64,000 nucleotides of DNA from Lethocerus indicus (Eukaryota > Arthropoda > Insecta > Hemiptera > Belostomatidae), in contig JACDQD010000004.1 in assembly GCA_019843655.1 (NCBI GenBank), positions 14,880,001 to 14,944,000 on the forward strand. Direction: 5' to 3'. Of this stretch, positions 43,322 to 57,558 are shown piece after piece (positions within the stretch are counted from its first letter, which is position 1; each line of letters starts with the position of its first letter). Position numbers and translations under genes: made by a program. Under the pieces are notes generated by a model. It saw nothing but the letters and a program-made list of their open reading frames with translations, searched no databases and was not told the DNA's origin.

Positions 43322-46300
43322 TTAAGTGTGGAGAGGCGAATCGGTGGTTGGAGGTGGGGTTGTGGTATGATTGCAGTGGGTGACGTGGGGTCCTAGACAT
43401 GCGGCGTACATGATGGCCATCGGGATGTAGTTCTGTTCCATGACGCCCACCATCAAGTGTGACCACGGGCCCTTGGCGTACACACCAACGTCCTCGCCTC
43501 CGTGAGTCTCCGTCACAGTCGGCACGCCCGACGGGAAGTGGTACTTCACATCGTCTGCACGTAAAAATGTTACCACTTAGTAACCTAAGGACGAACGTTC
43601 GGGCCAGTGTGTATTACACAGTTTGACCAAAGAGGCTAGAATATTTCTTTTATCAGTCGGACAATTTAATTTGAATTTCAAGCTTAATTATATTCACAAC
43701 ATTCGTAACATGGTCCATAGAAGAGATGGAAACGGAGAACCGGAAATGTATAAAAAACTTTAGGGTACGATACGCTGAATGATTCCCTCATCGTCCTACA
43801 TTCCGCAGTCGAACAGTTGCCAACTATTTTACGGCTATAATTTACGATGTAAATAGCCCAACGTAGGTGTATAATATTTTCTAAATACGTTTGGAGGATT
43901 TTTAGAAATGGTATATCATATAGGAATGAAATAATAGTTGGCGATATCTTTCGTACTCATGTTATCGGTGAGTATGTTGTAGCGCAAGTCGCCGTTGGGT
44001 TTCCTGTATCCGGGCCCGTTGGCGTAGTTGAGGGTGGCGTAGGGTATGTTGTCTACGTCTGAGACTCCCGCCACGGAGAGTATATTGTTACCTCTGTTAG
44101 GGTAGCCGCTGAACGACATGGTGTGTGCGTGGTCGGAGGTCACCACCATCAGGGTGTCCTCTTCATAACTAAGTTCGTCGCTTGCCCCGACCGCCTTCGA
44201 AAATTCGATAGTTTCGTCCAGGGCCCTCCTCGCCTGAGATTACAATTCGAAATCAGTTAAGAAAACCTTTGATGCTCCGCTGGTATTTCCAGATTTTAAA
44301 TAAAACGATGTTTCCATCTTTTTTATGGGAGGGTTAAAAAATGATTTCCACTTTTACAAAATACACTTCACAGAAAGATTCCAACTTCTGTCTTCATTCA
44401 AAAACTAACATTTCATGGCTCAAAAAATATGGCTAACGTGTGGGTGTCATAACTTCGAATATAATGGTTCTCAAATTCTGATAACCGAAACTGGACAATG
44501 CAATTAAGGAATTTAAACAATTTCTATCTGGCGTTGAACCAATATGCAATGCATTTTATTGCATTGTGAGATACCTATGTACCAATGGGATATGAATGAG
44601 CTTGTAATGGAAAAGAAAGTAACTTAATCATAAAAAATAATGTGGATGGCGGGATGGGGAGGTAATTCGTGTAGATTGCAGGTGTGACGGCATAGAGACC
44701 TACCAGTGTGTCGTGATGGCCGTGGTCGATCCTTCCGCCTTCCACGAAGAGGAAATATCCTTTAGGGTTCTTGCTGAGAATCTTGATGGCTACACGAGTC
44801 ATCTCTTCGAGCGTGGGCTGCTTGGCTGGGTCCGCTCCCAGGTGGTACTCCATGTGACTTGAAGCGAACAGCCCTAAGCAGTCAGACAACACGAATATTA
44901 CTGAATATATTAGCTTGAACCCAATTAGCAATTTATTCGAGTTGGATTTTTCTATAAAAGTACGCGGTGTAGAGATATTCTTGGATTTTTAAATAAATTA
45001 TTTCTTTAAAAAATCTCCTTGAAGTATAATGTGCTGTTCCAGCACTACCACTCTTATTCTTGGAAACATTTCTTGCAGACATATTTGTAAACATAAGCTT
45101 CTAGAACCTCCTGCATATTTCCCCGCGTATCATTCTCAGTAGCTTATCTTCTTACCTTGAGCTTCAATTTAATTTATGGAAAGATGCAAGGGGAAAGGGT
45201 GAGGTCTTCCGAATACAAGGGGTGCCAACAACACCTATAGGTTTTTTGAGTCAAATGTCTTTTACTGTATGTTAGTGTAGACGCGCGCTGTCATGGTGCA
45301 AAGTTTATTTTTACTCCTCACCGCGTCGTTGTTTTGTCCTACATGGCAGAAACAAGAGAGTACAGTAAATAGAGATGAGACAATTGATTTAACAATAGCC
45401 GGGATTTATGTATCGACCTTGTTAAGTAAAGTCGGTGAGGGCGTAATTGCGATGTGCAAGTACTTACCCAACAAGAAATCGGTTTGGTTGGTATCGACGT
45501 TGAGAAGTGAGATTCTGTCCTGTACGAACGTGTAATTGACTTTTCTGACAGCCTTGTCTTCTGCCCACTTCTTGACCAGGTCCTGCCCGTCCTGCCTCCT
45601 CCCGGCCGAGCCCTCCACATCGCTCCAGGTAGTCGGCAAAAATTCCCTTCTCCCGCCACCGAGGATCACCTGCCAAGTTCATACTTTACCACAGGAACTG
45701 ATCATATTATATTAACCGTGTACCTGAAGCATACCCAGGCTAGAAGGCCTCAATGCATCCGGCAGTGTAATAACCATTCGGTGGATACACGAATACGAAA
45801 TAACAAGCCAGTACTCCTATCGTTGATCCAAAGTGCCACTAAACTCGGGGCTAAACTCGGCTCACGTGTACCAAGCTTAAAATCAAAAGGACAGATACTT
45901 ACGTTAATGTTTTTACCGGGAACGTCGAGGATCAGCTGGCTGGCGATATCCGTGCACTTGGAAGGATCCTGATTGTCGGTGGTGACATCCTGGTCGCTTT
46001 CCCAGTCCCTGTCCGCTGTGTGGGCGAACGTCCCTGCCGGTGAAGCATGAGTCACCCTAACAACCGTCAATGTTTTTTTGAAAATCGCTCATAACAGTGT
46101 CATAATGTAGCTTCATTTCAAATGACAGTGTCAAATAGAGAACGATTTAAGAGACACTGAGAGTATGAACTAAGCAAGAAAGAGGGAGAATTAATATGGG
46201 TGGTGGACTACCTGGTGGTGGTGACGATGCCGGTTGATTTGCCGGCCCTCTGTGCCCACTCGAGTATGGAGATGGTGGATGTTTCTGGATTGACCGCTGA

Positions 46301-49282
46301 ACAGGCCTTGCGGGCGACGGCCCCTGTCACACCGATGGTGCCCATCGTCCCCTTCACACCCGAGAGGTAGGCGGTAGCGCTACACGCAGAGTCAGCCACC
46401 TGCTTATCCATGCAGTAGGTCTGCCCACAAACACATTTACCACGTTTTTACCCATTGCCACCCAATTTGCAACGCTCAGATCTACGCCAACATTGTAAAT
46501 TAGCTCCACACTGATCTGTACTTAGCTAATTAACACGATTATTTAATGTGGCTCATTAGTGATAATAAACCTTTATTTAAAATTGTAAAACTCAGGTTCG
46601 TGGGAATTTTAACTGATCCAATTACAATGATTTGTTTGCGCATTAGTTCCGACAACCCCATGAAATCATAGCCTGCGGGCATCTACATACATTTCATTCT
46701 TTCTCCATTGCAGATCTACCATCTAATTTTTTTGTAATAATTATTCGTTTATTGTTTTTATAAAGGACGGAGGTTAGTCGTTTATTATTTTTATGAAGGA
46801 GGTTTTTATTAAAGGACCTGGAATTAATCGTATCTCGTGACTTATAATTTAAATATTTTATGGTAGTTGTTAATAAATATTTAAATAGAACCTACCTATG
46901 CAAGATATGATCTATCATTCTTTATATTTATTTATTGTTAGGTTGAGATTATTCCCAAGGTCAGTACTGTGGAAGGGGAATGCCCCCTGAAGTTATTAAT
47001 GCGAGAGAAAAAATATACTTCTAATAAGTAAGGAGAAGGTCGAGGCTTATGCTGCAGGTCATTTGGTCTGGGTTTCCCAGAACAAGTCGGTGAAAGTCTT
47101 TGTAATGAATGCGGTTTATTTATTAAGGAAAACTTGGCACGCACTTTGCGGTGCTTGCACCCATAATAACGTGTCAAGGTAAGTATTATACAACAGATAA
47201 AAAAATCTACTCCCAAGAATTGTGGTATTTTAAATTTATTTTATGTTTAATGACATTATTTCAATGTCCCCATTACACGTTTGACAGAAATGAACTGTTT
47301 TAAGCGTCACTATCTGTGTCGAGGGGGTGCTTTGCTGTGGATATAAAAAAATGTGTAATTTGGGACAGGGATGGAGTGTTTTACTCAGAAACAATGAAAA
47401 GTGCCCCTAAAGATAATTCACGGAGAGTAAGCAACGGCAAGAATGAACATGATGAAGAGGAAATAATTAGTTTAGAATGTAAGGTTACAGAACCAGTCAC
47501 CAGTGTATTGAGAGCAAAACGTTCAGACTCACTAGAAGAGAGAATGAAATGAATTTAAAAAACTGTCTATGTTAGTTCTAGTTTACCTTTGAGAGGCCGG
47601 TGTGAGGGAAGTTGTCGAATGCTAGTGCGGCCTCTTCGCCCGGGTTGCCGGCCAGCTGGCCGCTGTAGATCCTGGCCGCTGTCACCGTAGCTATCGACAT
47701 TCCGTCACCCATTAACATTATCACGTTTTTTGCTTTGTTCTTGTTCAATTTCACTTCCAGCCTCGACTTCAGGCTCGCTTCGGCGCTCCGCAACCAGTAG
47801 TCACCACCTGGCGCCGACCAACCAAACTTTAATTGGCAGAGAAACATGGGGCAGACGAGCCGACTTCTGTACGGCAAATGTCCGTACTTAGTTTAAGTTT
47901 CTAACGGCAAGTTCCAGGAATACAGAATGCGGAATGACATAACATTCATACATTTCCCTACGTTAAAACAGCGCGAAATATCTATTGAAACAATTTAATA
48001 TGTACTATTAGTTAAATACCACATTTAGAAAGCCACGAAGAATGCGGTGTCAAACCGATTGACAGTGTAAGCGTCCGGACTCGAAAGTGAGGAACTAATA
48101 AATTACGAAGCCATTAAAGGAAACAACTGGCAGCAGAGTTTGGCTGAGAGTTGTTCAGGATTAATGGGCCGGCGGATGATTAAATGAGCCAAGTTTTTTA
48201 CCCCAACGTTTCCCTAAATAACCAGATACGACAGAAGAACGTCTCCATTTGGGTTTGTAAGGAAGCGTACTTTACTTAACTGTGATTATCAGGAAGAAGG
48301 ACGAGGCAAAAATACCTCAGCATTTACAAGAGTAATGTAAATTTATTCTCCCGAAACCTAAAGTATTGTTAAATTTCATAAATAATAGTAATGACTAATT
48401 TTAAGCAAAATTATTCATGATTTAAATAGGTGAATAATCTTTAGTTTAGCCCATTAATTAGTTAAATAATATTACTATATAAAGAAAATAAATTCTTAAA
48501 ATGGCCACTATATTAAGATCGGGTTTATATATAATATCTTATATCTATAAGAAGGTCTTTTCTTACGAGAGAAGGTTAGTTTACCTAAATAATGCTAATT
48601 ATGGTCATCAATAAAATAGAGAGTGCTATAATTATGGATTAGCTATTTCCTTAATATTATAATAGTTAAGAACGAGGATTAATAGAATAATAAAACGTTT
48701 ATGGAATATCCCAAAGACAGGGAATCTGGGAGGACAGACCTGAATCCATTCCAGCGAGACGAGTTGTGTGAAAGTCCCCTGTCAAGCGAAAGAAAACGGG
48801 CGATACGCTTGAGATATCGAAGCTTACTTCCTCAGAAAAATGAAATTTCCAGGTCAACATACTTTCCGGTACAACCGGATTAACTGAAGATGAAAGCGAT
48901 GTTCCTGTTTTTTTACGCATTACGACAAAAAATCTCGATCTTGAAGAAAAAAGTTTGCAAATAGAGGTTTACTCTTGCCTTGTTGTCAGGTTCGTCTCCA
49001 TCGATTTAAAAAAACAGATTTCGGCGGCTTACATGCCTGAGCAGTACTTCGCTATATTATTGAAACTACTACTGACAGTGGCGAGCAGCCAAAATCGGTC
49101 TTGCGAATAACCCGAATGATTTAAAGAACCGTGGTATTCCCTGATCAAACAGGCATTCCAAACTAAAAATTTTATAACTAAAAAAGTTATAAAATCGCTA
49201 AAATAAAAGTATGTAAATGTATGCTTACTTTCTTCGGCTTTAGGATGCCTATCCTCCTCTTGTCCGGGCTGGGTTGTAGTTA
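43322..49282 (-). CDS. Alkaline phosphatase (ALPL-type), eight exons, 5' end missing
   Basis: Zn/Mg phosphomonoesterase, normally at the cell surface or secreted. Exons in transcript order: 49282-49229, 47807-47587, 46420-46212, 46056-45903, 45669-45468, 44873-44704, 44233-43957, 43554-43322. They total 1520 nt and every junction keeps phase. Motifs in order: [20 protein letters not shown] (metal Asp), [18 protein letters not shown] (phosphorylated Ser), GIVTTTR then [82 protein letters not shown] and IMYAACLG. All expected metal ligands and the nucleophile are present, so the enzyme should be active. The first exon found needs one base from upstream, so the signal-peptide exon lies beyond 49282, in this window or outside it. 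The protein ends with a T/P-rich tail ([19 protein letters not shown]) and lacks the hydrophobic end expected of a GPI-anchored form. Confidence 0.93.
47033..47552 (+). CDS. Putative two-exon unrecognised gene, antisense inside a phosphatase intron
   Basis: Two open stretches, 47033-47178 and 47324-47552. The first ends at AAG|GTAAGTA, one of the best donor sites on the + strand here, and reads [20 protein letters not shown] and later [13 protein letters not shown]. The second starts after GTCGAG, is phase-compatible (AG+G), and runs [20 protein letters not shown] to [10 protein letters not shown] and a stop. Neither resembles a known protein, and the acceptors are weak. A competing acceptor at 47306 gives another, shorter frame. 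Both lie between phosphatase exons at 46420 and 47587, on the opposite strand. It could be a non-coding transcript or chance. Confidence 0.25.
49071..49185. mobile_element. Decayed relative of the 13.95-14.06 kb element
   Basis: Aligned from 49071, the first 30 bases match 13951-13980 at 24 positions, then a short weaker stretch and a shared GGTATTCC. The hammerhead core is broken here (CTGACAG for CTGAAGA, and AAAA for GAAA), but the stem II arms remain. It lies in the phosphatase intron just downstream of the first exon found. Confidence 0.5.
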
Positions 49283-52200
49283 CTGAAAAGAAATAAATGG
49301 CCTTAGATTTATGTAAATGGCTGACCTCACATATTTCATTAATTATCCAGACGGTAGCGCTAAAGATATTTTCTAGACCTAAGCTTTGTTTTATTAATAC
49401 GGGTTAGTTACAAGAATATCAAAAACCGTAATTATGCGTAGTAATTACAAGATTATAAGATTAATATACGCTTCAGTTTATGATTCTTTCGTTGCTTTGT
49501 ATATCCAACATAAGGCGGTTCAACAAAGGGGGTCGATAACATTTGTAACCCTATATCACTTATTTTGTTTTAATGGTGCTCGCCATCCCGGAATCAAATT
49601 GGACTCAAAGGGGAAAAAAGAAAGAAGAAACCCGTCATTGAGGAAAGTTATTCAAAGCTATCAATATCGTCTACTTTGGCTTGCACTGTCACATAAAATA
49701 CATGAAAATTGTGACAACCTTCTTCATGCACAAATCAGGCCCTTGGTCGTGGTGCAGATAGACTTAATCACCGGTCACAGAGCTTCCGCGGTGAAATATA
49801 TATAAAAATTGTTAAAGTCGTGGTAGCCTTAGGTTTAGATAAGAACGTGCTTACTGGACTTGTGCCCAAGGGGTTTTACCTATCTTTTCGTCTTCAAGAC
49901 CGTTTATCACTGCAGGTTTCCGAAAAAATTCAATCGGGTTGGGAAGGAAGGTGAAAGTGGGCAGGGACGGTTTCAGAGTCCAAAATAAACGATTAGGGTT
50001 GCTACACGAGACGCGGTAATTAGAGAAAAACTGACTGACATAACCAGTTGGCAAAAGAGCCCCCGTTCGGTTGGGCGAGTATAACCCCACACGACCGCTG
50101 ATAATATAAATATAAGCGCCCAAATATCTGATCTCTCGTTACTCGAAAACAATGGCTCCACATTTCCCCGTTAGTGTCGTAAATGTCGGGCTGGCGATTT
50201 ATCGGGAAACGTGGGCTCGCATTTTAAAACGGGCTCGAACGCCGGCAGTCAGTGTACACAACTATAAGCGCCGATAATGTTGATGCATCGAGTCCAACAT
50301 TTGAGGCCTCGTATGTAGCGTGAGCTCAGATTGCTCACGAACAAATCCCGTCTGCCGTGGTGTCAAGAAATGGGTTCGGAGAGGGGCACGGCCACAAAAT
50401 CGATCGAAGGAAGGAAATGGACATATGAAAAGGAACTAGCAAGAGAGGCGAGGACATTTTTACCAATCAAAAACTATTGACGTGGCAAGTTGAAATTATC
50501 GGTTATTATTCTATTCTAAATTCCAATTTCTATTCCAACCTCGAATAGTCTTTGACTTTTATATCAGCCTTTGATTAACGACCGAAACCATTCGCCCCTA
50601 CATTATAATTTAAGTTCGACGTCAGTCGTGTCGGACGGTCTTTTACGAAGCCTATAATTTATAAAATTCCTTCCATTACACAATCAATGCGCAGCCCTAA
50701 ATTAATCCCATCATTCTTTTCTCAATCTAACTCATTCAAAATTTGTCCTTTCATTCGTCCCAATCGTTTAAAACATTGAGCTGCACGGGAAGCGAATACA
50801 CAAAGAGGGCCCCAATGTCTTCGCGGAACGTCCCGGGGAAGGACATCTATCCCAAGGTATGGTACGTTCGTAGAGATAATGTGACCTCGACCGGTACCGC
50901 ATAACATTTGCGGAAGATTGGGCGAACGCAAAGTGTACGAGCCAGGAATAGAGGCCAAGGGCATAGTGTATACGGCACAGGATGCGTATAGTAAGTTCTT
51001 TCTTAAATAAATTGAGCTGTCTCCGAAGGAACAATTAAACAGCATTAATCCGGGACGAGATTTTAAATCTCATCGTGGGATGAATGAAATTCATCGGATC
51101 CGGCCTCGACCAAACAGACAGTCCAAGATTGCAAGGGTGATGCAGCATATATTAAGAATGACGATAATAAAAAAATACCTTAAAATTAATCAAATTAGCT
51201 GAAATTGAGCCCGTCGGAATGTTAGGCCGAGCCCAAATTTTCCCGTGCAGAAGTGTTGTTGAAGGCTTGCTCACGGGGCACTCATTTCTATCGACCGAAT
51301 TTCAATGAATCTCAATTAACTCGAGTACTGTAGACAGCCGGCGCGAATGATTTTATGCTGCGATGCTGCAGCGAAACATTTTTCAACACTTCACAACCTT
51401 CCTGTATCATTCGCATGCATGTGTAATAATAAGCAAAATGATAATCCTCAGTTTATATTAAGTTTTATCATTAACCATAATATTACAATTATTAAGAGAA
51501 ATCGATTTCAAGAAAGGAGCCCAGTCACTACTGGACTCGAGGTGACTAAACTAATGAATCTTCATACACAAGGAATCATAATAATTGTCTCGTTGTAATG
51601 AGTGACTACACATAACTGTTTTCGGGCTAATAACAAACAGATATACATGTTAGTTATTTATAATTTATTTCTAAATAATCAATTACAAGATAAAATATTA
51701 ACCCTGTTTCACCCGGGGAATAACTCGTCAGCAGTCTTTAGTTCTCATGAAGTTACATTCCTCCAATTTGTTCAACGGATAGAAAACCGTTTTTCATAAT
51801 TTCTTTCGATAGTTTTGTAGGCGTGACTTTGAACAATTTCTTGCCAAAGTATTAACGAAAATTACGGAAGAAAACGGGGAAACATCAGAATTGCGTGCGA
51901 TTGTGTGGGTCCCAGTGGCAATAATTGTAAAGCACAGAGCCCATTGATTGGCCGTCGGTGTGCCCATATTCGAAATTAAGGTTCAATTGTATTCCAATAG
52001 TTCGTATTCCGATAGCGATAGCAACTGCGGTGGCAGTTCAAGTTGTCCATAGGAATGTTGTTCAAATCATTTGGCATGACTTTCCCGCAGCTGTGTTACC
52101 AACACAGCAATTTGTCAGCTGACTATGACAGTTTAATAAGTAATATAACTTTGCCTTTATATAAAAGCACATAAATTAATATGGTTAACACGAGCGTAGA

Positions 52201-52312
52201 CGTATTAGCTAGCTATGATTCGTGTTTGCTAGTCTTCTCGTGTCGTGCTGGTTTAGTATATCCGTTCTGAATATTGTTCATTTCAATTGCTCCCTTGTCG
52301 CGTATTCTTACC

Positions 52313-52412
52313 GTTTTCCTCGTTCCCTCACCAACCCACACACTCTTTCTCTCCCTATCTTCCGTCTCCCTCTCTCCCTCTCCCCCTCTATTCTCCCTCC
52401 TTCTTTTTTTCC
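52313..52412. repeat. Pyrimidine-rich tract, about 100 bp
   Basis: C and T make up nearly the whole + strand here, with CTCTCC and CCCTCT repeats. It is low-complexity sequence. Confidence 0.75.
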
Positions 52413-55400
52413 CGACCGCCCGGTGAACGTCAATGTCCTAATGGCGAGTCATCGTCTACCGTGTCCCCACGGTTGAACACTAACTTCTAATTATCTACCA
52501 ATTTTTAAGGCCCAACAGCGCGTCACTTTTATGTCGGATGAACTCGAGATTGTTGAGAAATCATCCGTTATTGCTACATATGCAGCCGTATGTTCCGATG
52601 ATGGAGTGGAGATGAAGAACAGAATGAAAATATTTTATGTATTGGTCCAGATTAAATTCGTGAACTAGTCGGCCCTGTAAAAAAATATCATTGAGTACGA
52701 AATTTTTAACTGCCAGAGGCGTTTTCATTTCAAAAACAACGTTCATTACGCTAAAAGCGCTGTCAGACTCGGCCACAGGAATAAAAGATATTTTTTCGTA
52801 TAATTGAAATGGGAATTTCATTAATTTTTACCTGTAAATCTCTAAAGCAAATTAGCGCGTCGTACTTTTTATATTCCAATATTTCCTATACCCCTTCTGG
52901 TCCACACGTGTAGGAGTGGCCACGTGTGCCACGGACTTCATGGGAAAAGGTAATTGGGGGTAAATTGAATGGAACGATGAATAAAAGATGTAGGTATTTT
53001 CCACGGCTGTATTGCGTAAAATACAACAATTTGAGTACTGCAATTTAACATTTGAACAATCTCTATACACGTGTTATTCCAGAAGATTTAGAATATGCAC
53101 GTTCAGTGCTCAAGAAACTGTTTAGGCCAAGCGATTATCCACATCCGAAATCGCCTAAAGCGATCATAGATCCAGTGTAGGACGTCCTCAAAGCTACTAC
53201 TCAAATGATTCCTACACATGCCAAGATTATTGGGCAGTAAATAAAAAAGAAACGCACGCTAAATGAGAGTTTCACTGATAGTGAAGATTTGACAATACAA
53301 TTTGTTTTTTAAAACAATTTGTTATCACTGTCAAGAAGTTATGGTAGTAGTGGCGTTCCTCATAACCTCCTAGATCGATATGTTATATTAACTTTTATTA
53401 GTATTTGTTTAGTGTACTGCACACTCGGCTATTGGCACTTTCCTCTCCGATTCCATCAAAGCCTCAATCATCTATTTAAAAAGGAAATTTATTTTCAATG
53501 GGCCACTCGCCTGATGATTACTAATCCTCGACCGGCTCAATATTACGACACTTGCCTTAATGGGGCGATGTAATCGAGCCGAGCCTGTAAATGTGGTCAC
53601 GGCTCTGTAAATCACGGCCCAAAGAGGAAAATACATAAGGCCGAACTTATGCGCATTACTGCTTTACTTATGTGCGCACCACTCAAGCGGCTATACCAAA
53701 AGGGGGCAATTAAATCCTTCGTATAGGAATAGGTCCTATCGGGAATTACATTCCAACTAGCCGATCTCTATTTTTAATTGAGCCAGGTATACCGTTAAAT
53801 ATGTCCTTAGAACCTCTAACTTTGAATATAGCTGTACCCGTTTAAGACTAAAAATATTTAATTTTTACAATTATTACACACTGTCATACAACAACTAAAG
53901 GCATTAAAATGACACATCTCAGGGTTAGTTACGGTCTTTAGATGAATAGAAATCAGTGAGTGAATGTCTATGGTACGCCAGACATTGAATGAATAAGAGA
54001 TAGCCAGGCGCCATTTACCGATGGAGTATCCTCTCAGAATTGTCGCTAGACACAAACTGCGTACAGTTCGCTATATTACTAAGACGATGGCTCAAGTCAA
54101 AATAGAACAACAGAGAACATAGCAAAACAATTACGTCCCAAACACTTGGGGAGCGGAGGCACAAAAACAAATATAAATTGAACAAAAAAACCATTCTTAA
54201 TTCATAATTACTCGAATTATGTTTGTTCATATTATCTGAATATTGGCGAATTTATTGAGTTAAACCGATGGCGTTATTCTTTTAATAACAACTAGGAATT
54301 TGTATCATGTTTTATAATAGGCGAAAATACATCGAATGTTCTCAAATAAACGCACGTGATCATTAAAACCCTGCAGATGTTTTTGAACTGAAGGTCCGAA
54401 TTGAGTTAATTTTTAATGATAAGATTCTCCAATTAAACATCCCTAGATGCCCAGGTTTTGTCGAAATTCATTTTATTCAGTCAAACTGATGTTGAATTCG
54501 ACGTAAATTTATGATAATAATGCTTTTTCTTGTTTTCAATAAAAATTCCAAATTAAATTGAAGAGAGGATGAGATATCGGAAATTTCCGTAATTTTATGA
54601 AAGAGTATTCCCAGCGTTATAATTAGGCGTTCCAACCTAACTTTGGAATGGACGCCTCTTGCGTTTCATTAAATTAATGAAAATATTGACTTGGAAACTT
54701 GAAATGTCAATTTTGGGATTAGCGAGGGTTTGGAATGATAAAACAGAAGTCCAACTTCGCTTTTAGGTTTGCGACTTGACGATTTTTAGTGTATTTGCTT
54801 TCTTATCGTGTTATCCATTTTTTTATTTAAAGTGCTTTAGAATCAATCCACAGAATTAAGCTGTTAGCCTTATAATGAATTCTAATAATGCACTTTAATT
54901 CGTCGTAAATTATTCCAAGTAGTCAACATTAGACGAAAGGGAAACGCTGAAACATGTTATTATCTTTCGTTTCAGATTCTTGGGCCCACGATGTATTGCT
55001 TCGGTCACACTGTTACTATAATGTTACTGTGGTAACACAAAGAAAGAGAATAATGAGCGATGACCCCAATTATATTACATTAAAAATGCTAATATATCTT
55101 ATGCGAGTAGTTTGGTATAATAATCATGTTCGTTTTCCCAAAGCCAGTTGTGCCTCGCTCGTTGGCAGCAGACAGAGAATAACACGGGTGACAAATTCCG
55201 AACATTCTTTTTCAAAACTTTTGGTGCATTTTCTTTAGTAGAATGCCAGTGTTATTTAAATATACTGTCCATTTTTATCCCATTCAAAATTGCAACCATT
55301 GCGCTAACATTTCGCTAGCTGTTGTGCTAAAAGTTTTCGTGGAATATTAGTTTGCAATATCTTTATTGCATCTTGTATCTTTACAAGGGGCGATTTGTTG

Positions 55401-57508
55401 AAGTGGATATTTGGAGTGAACAACGCCGACAGGGGAGTAATGAGGCCGTGACTTAAGCCTTGTGCAGCCGGTCAGAAAACAAGGACACCCGTCGTTGCCC
55501 GGTCACATCTTCCAAAACTCGAATAACCAGTTCACCAGAAGAGAACAACCGAGTCATTTCGGTTTTGGAGCATATCGGCTGCGTATATATTGAGGACAAC
55601 CATATCACCCCAGTGGTGATATAATAATTCGTGCCTTAAGCAACTTTAAAAAATTAATTTCTTTTATTGTTCTCTAACAAGTCAATTTGGCTTAGTGAGT
55701 GGAATAAATAATAATACAATTATCCTTACAAATAAAGACATACGGGTGTAAGCTGGGAGTGTCCTAAACCGGCTATTAATCTTTACACGCCTATAAATTC
55801 ACTGGATCCAAGTTCAAGACAGGAAAGTAGGAATTTAGCTCTTATTATTGGGACTATACTGTGCACGCCTTGGAGGAGCCACGAATAATCGTCCAAATGA
55901 GTGTTGGGAATAATATAATTTTATTCGGGCTTTAAAGCTGAAGTTATAAGCTAGACAGCGTGAGTACGGCAGTCATCTCTTAACTTCTGCTTCTCTGCTA
56001 AGAGAACAATCTCAAAATCAAGCCATAAAAGGTGTGGAAACCCTGCGGTTTCCACTAATGTGTTACCGAGGCCGCACCGAGCTTGCGACAGAACCTAGTT
56101 TTGTTGTCAAGCACTCCGCGACCCAACTGAACACTCTTCAGGCTGAATAACTCTCGAGTTAATTGGGAATTGGTATAAGGCGGTTGTCTCGTCTCTTACT
56201 TCGCTGTTGCGCAACAGACATTGTTTGCATTGACCGTTGGCCATTAGCCGACTTCTCCCATTGTCCTTCCCGAAGTAATTCGCGAACCGAATTTATATTC
56301 TCTTCATTTGAAATGACTGGGGAAGCCGGAGACGTACTTTTGTAGCTGTTTCCTGCCGTCATCCTTCAAAGGAGGCACAATGCGAGGAACAACGCCGTTC
56401 CTTCACATTCCTAGCACGGAAGAGTTATTACGCAAAATGACTAATACTAATATACGTGTCTATTTATATTGTAACTTTTTGCGGACGAGTCTATGTTTTA
56501 CCATTGCGGACGAGCGTAGGCAATTAGTCAACCAAGTCCTTTCACCTTTGCTTATATGAATTATTTTTGTTGTAACACTGTAAGTATTTTTGTTATAACG
56601 CCCTCTTTCACAGCGTGCTCGCTCTCCGACCGCGGATATGAAACAATATTTTTACTTAATATAGTTATACATCCTGAACCTTTTGATTAATTTACGTACA
56701 ATTTTTAAAAATGCTCAAACAATATACAATATTTTCCACGAGTAAACAATAAGTTAATAGGAAAAAGGTTTTGCACTCCGTACAGAATTATGTAATTAAT
56801 TGGGTGGAGTCGGCGAATTATGATTTCGTCAGAAACTATGGCCTCGCTTTGTCACCCCTACATTAATCACACGGGAACCGGGTTTTAGGTCCCAAACAAT
56901 TACTCTAAATACAGTTAGTTACCTTGTCACGCGTTTCTACTGCTAAGCGACCTTTTCCAAGGTCGGTACTTGGTTTAAGAAAGAACCGCATTTATTTGGT
57001 GCCGGGCGGAGAGGCGGCCACCAAACACAGTTCACCAACTTTAATAGAAATTGGAGGATTTATGTACCGCGGAACCGTTTCCGTAAACCGTATATTTCTG
57101 CTTCAATCCCGATGCCAGACCTTTCGGGCCATAGAACCCTCTCTATACCCTACTGAATAACATTGGTATCGAATGTATACATGTGGTGATGAAATCTGCT
57201 ATAAAGACAGATAGTTGGTTGTTGCTTAATAGTAATTTTCTGCTTGACTAGTACCAAACGATTCAATAGTACAAATTAAATTACGAATTGTTTGAGCTTG
57301 ATAGACGAAGTATTCAGAAAACGTAAGCGTCATTATATACTGAAATAGGAACTATGAAAGCAATCTTTTAATTGGGTAGGGGGGGAGGTTTTGGAAGAAA
57401 CACTCTAAAATTAATTGTGTTACATTCTCGACTTTACTACTGAATCTTAAAGTACCAAGAATTAATCGTTAAGTGAGTTTTCATACGAATTAATATTTAT
57501 ATAATGCA

Positions 57509-57511
<3 letters not shown>

Positions 57512-57557
<46 letters not shown>
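57512..57557. repeat. (TA)n microsatellite
   Basis: About 46 bp of TA in the long non-coding region. Confidence 0.95.

Positions 57558-57558
<1 letters not shown>

Noticed and set aside
45293..45535. A + strand frame starting with a signal-peptide-like [15 protein letters not shown]
   Set aside because: It runs antisense into a certain phosphatase exon (45468-45669), the remainder shows no domain, and no splice or poly(A) signal supports it.
48701..48883. A 60-codon + strand frame starting [20 protein letters not shown]
   Set aside because: It is coding-like in composition but short, with an overlapping open frame on the other strand and no homology that I recognise. It is not enough for a gene call.
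49434..49805. A 123-codon + strand frame
   Set aside because: Composition is irregular, there is no recognisable domain and no splice context. Chance length is plausible at this GC content.
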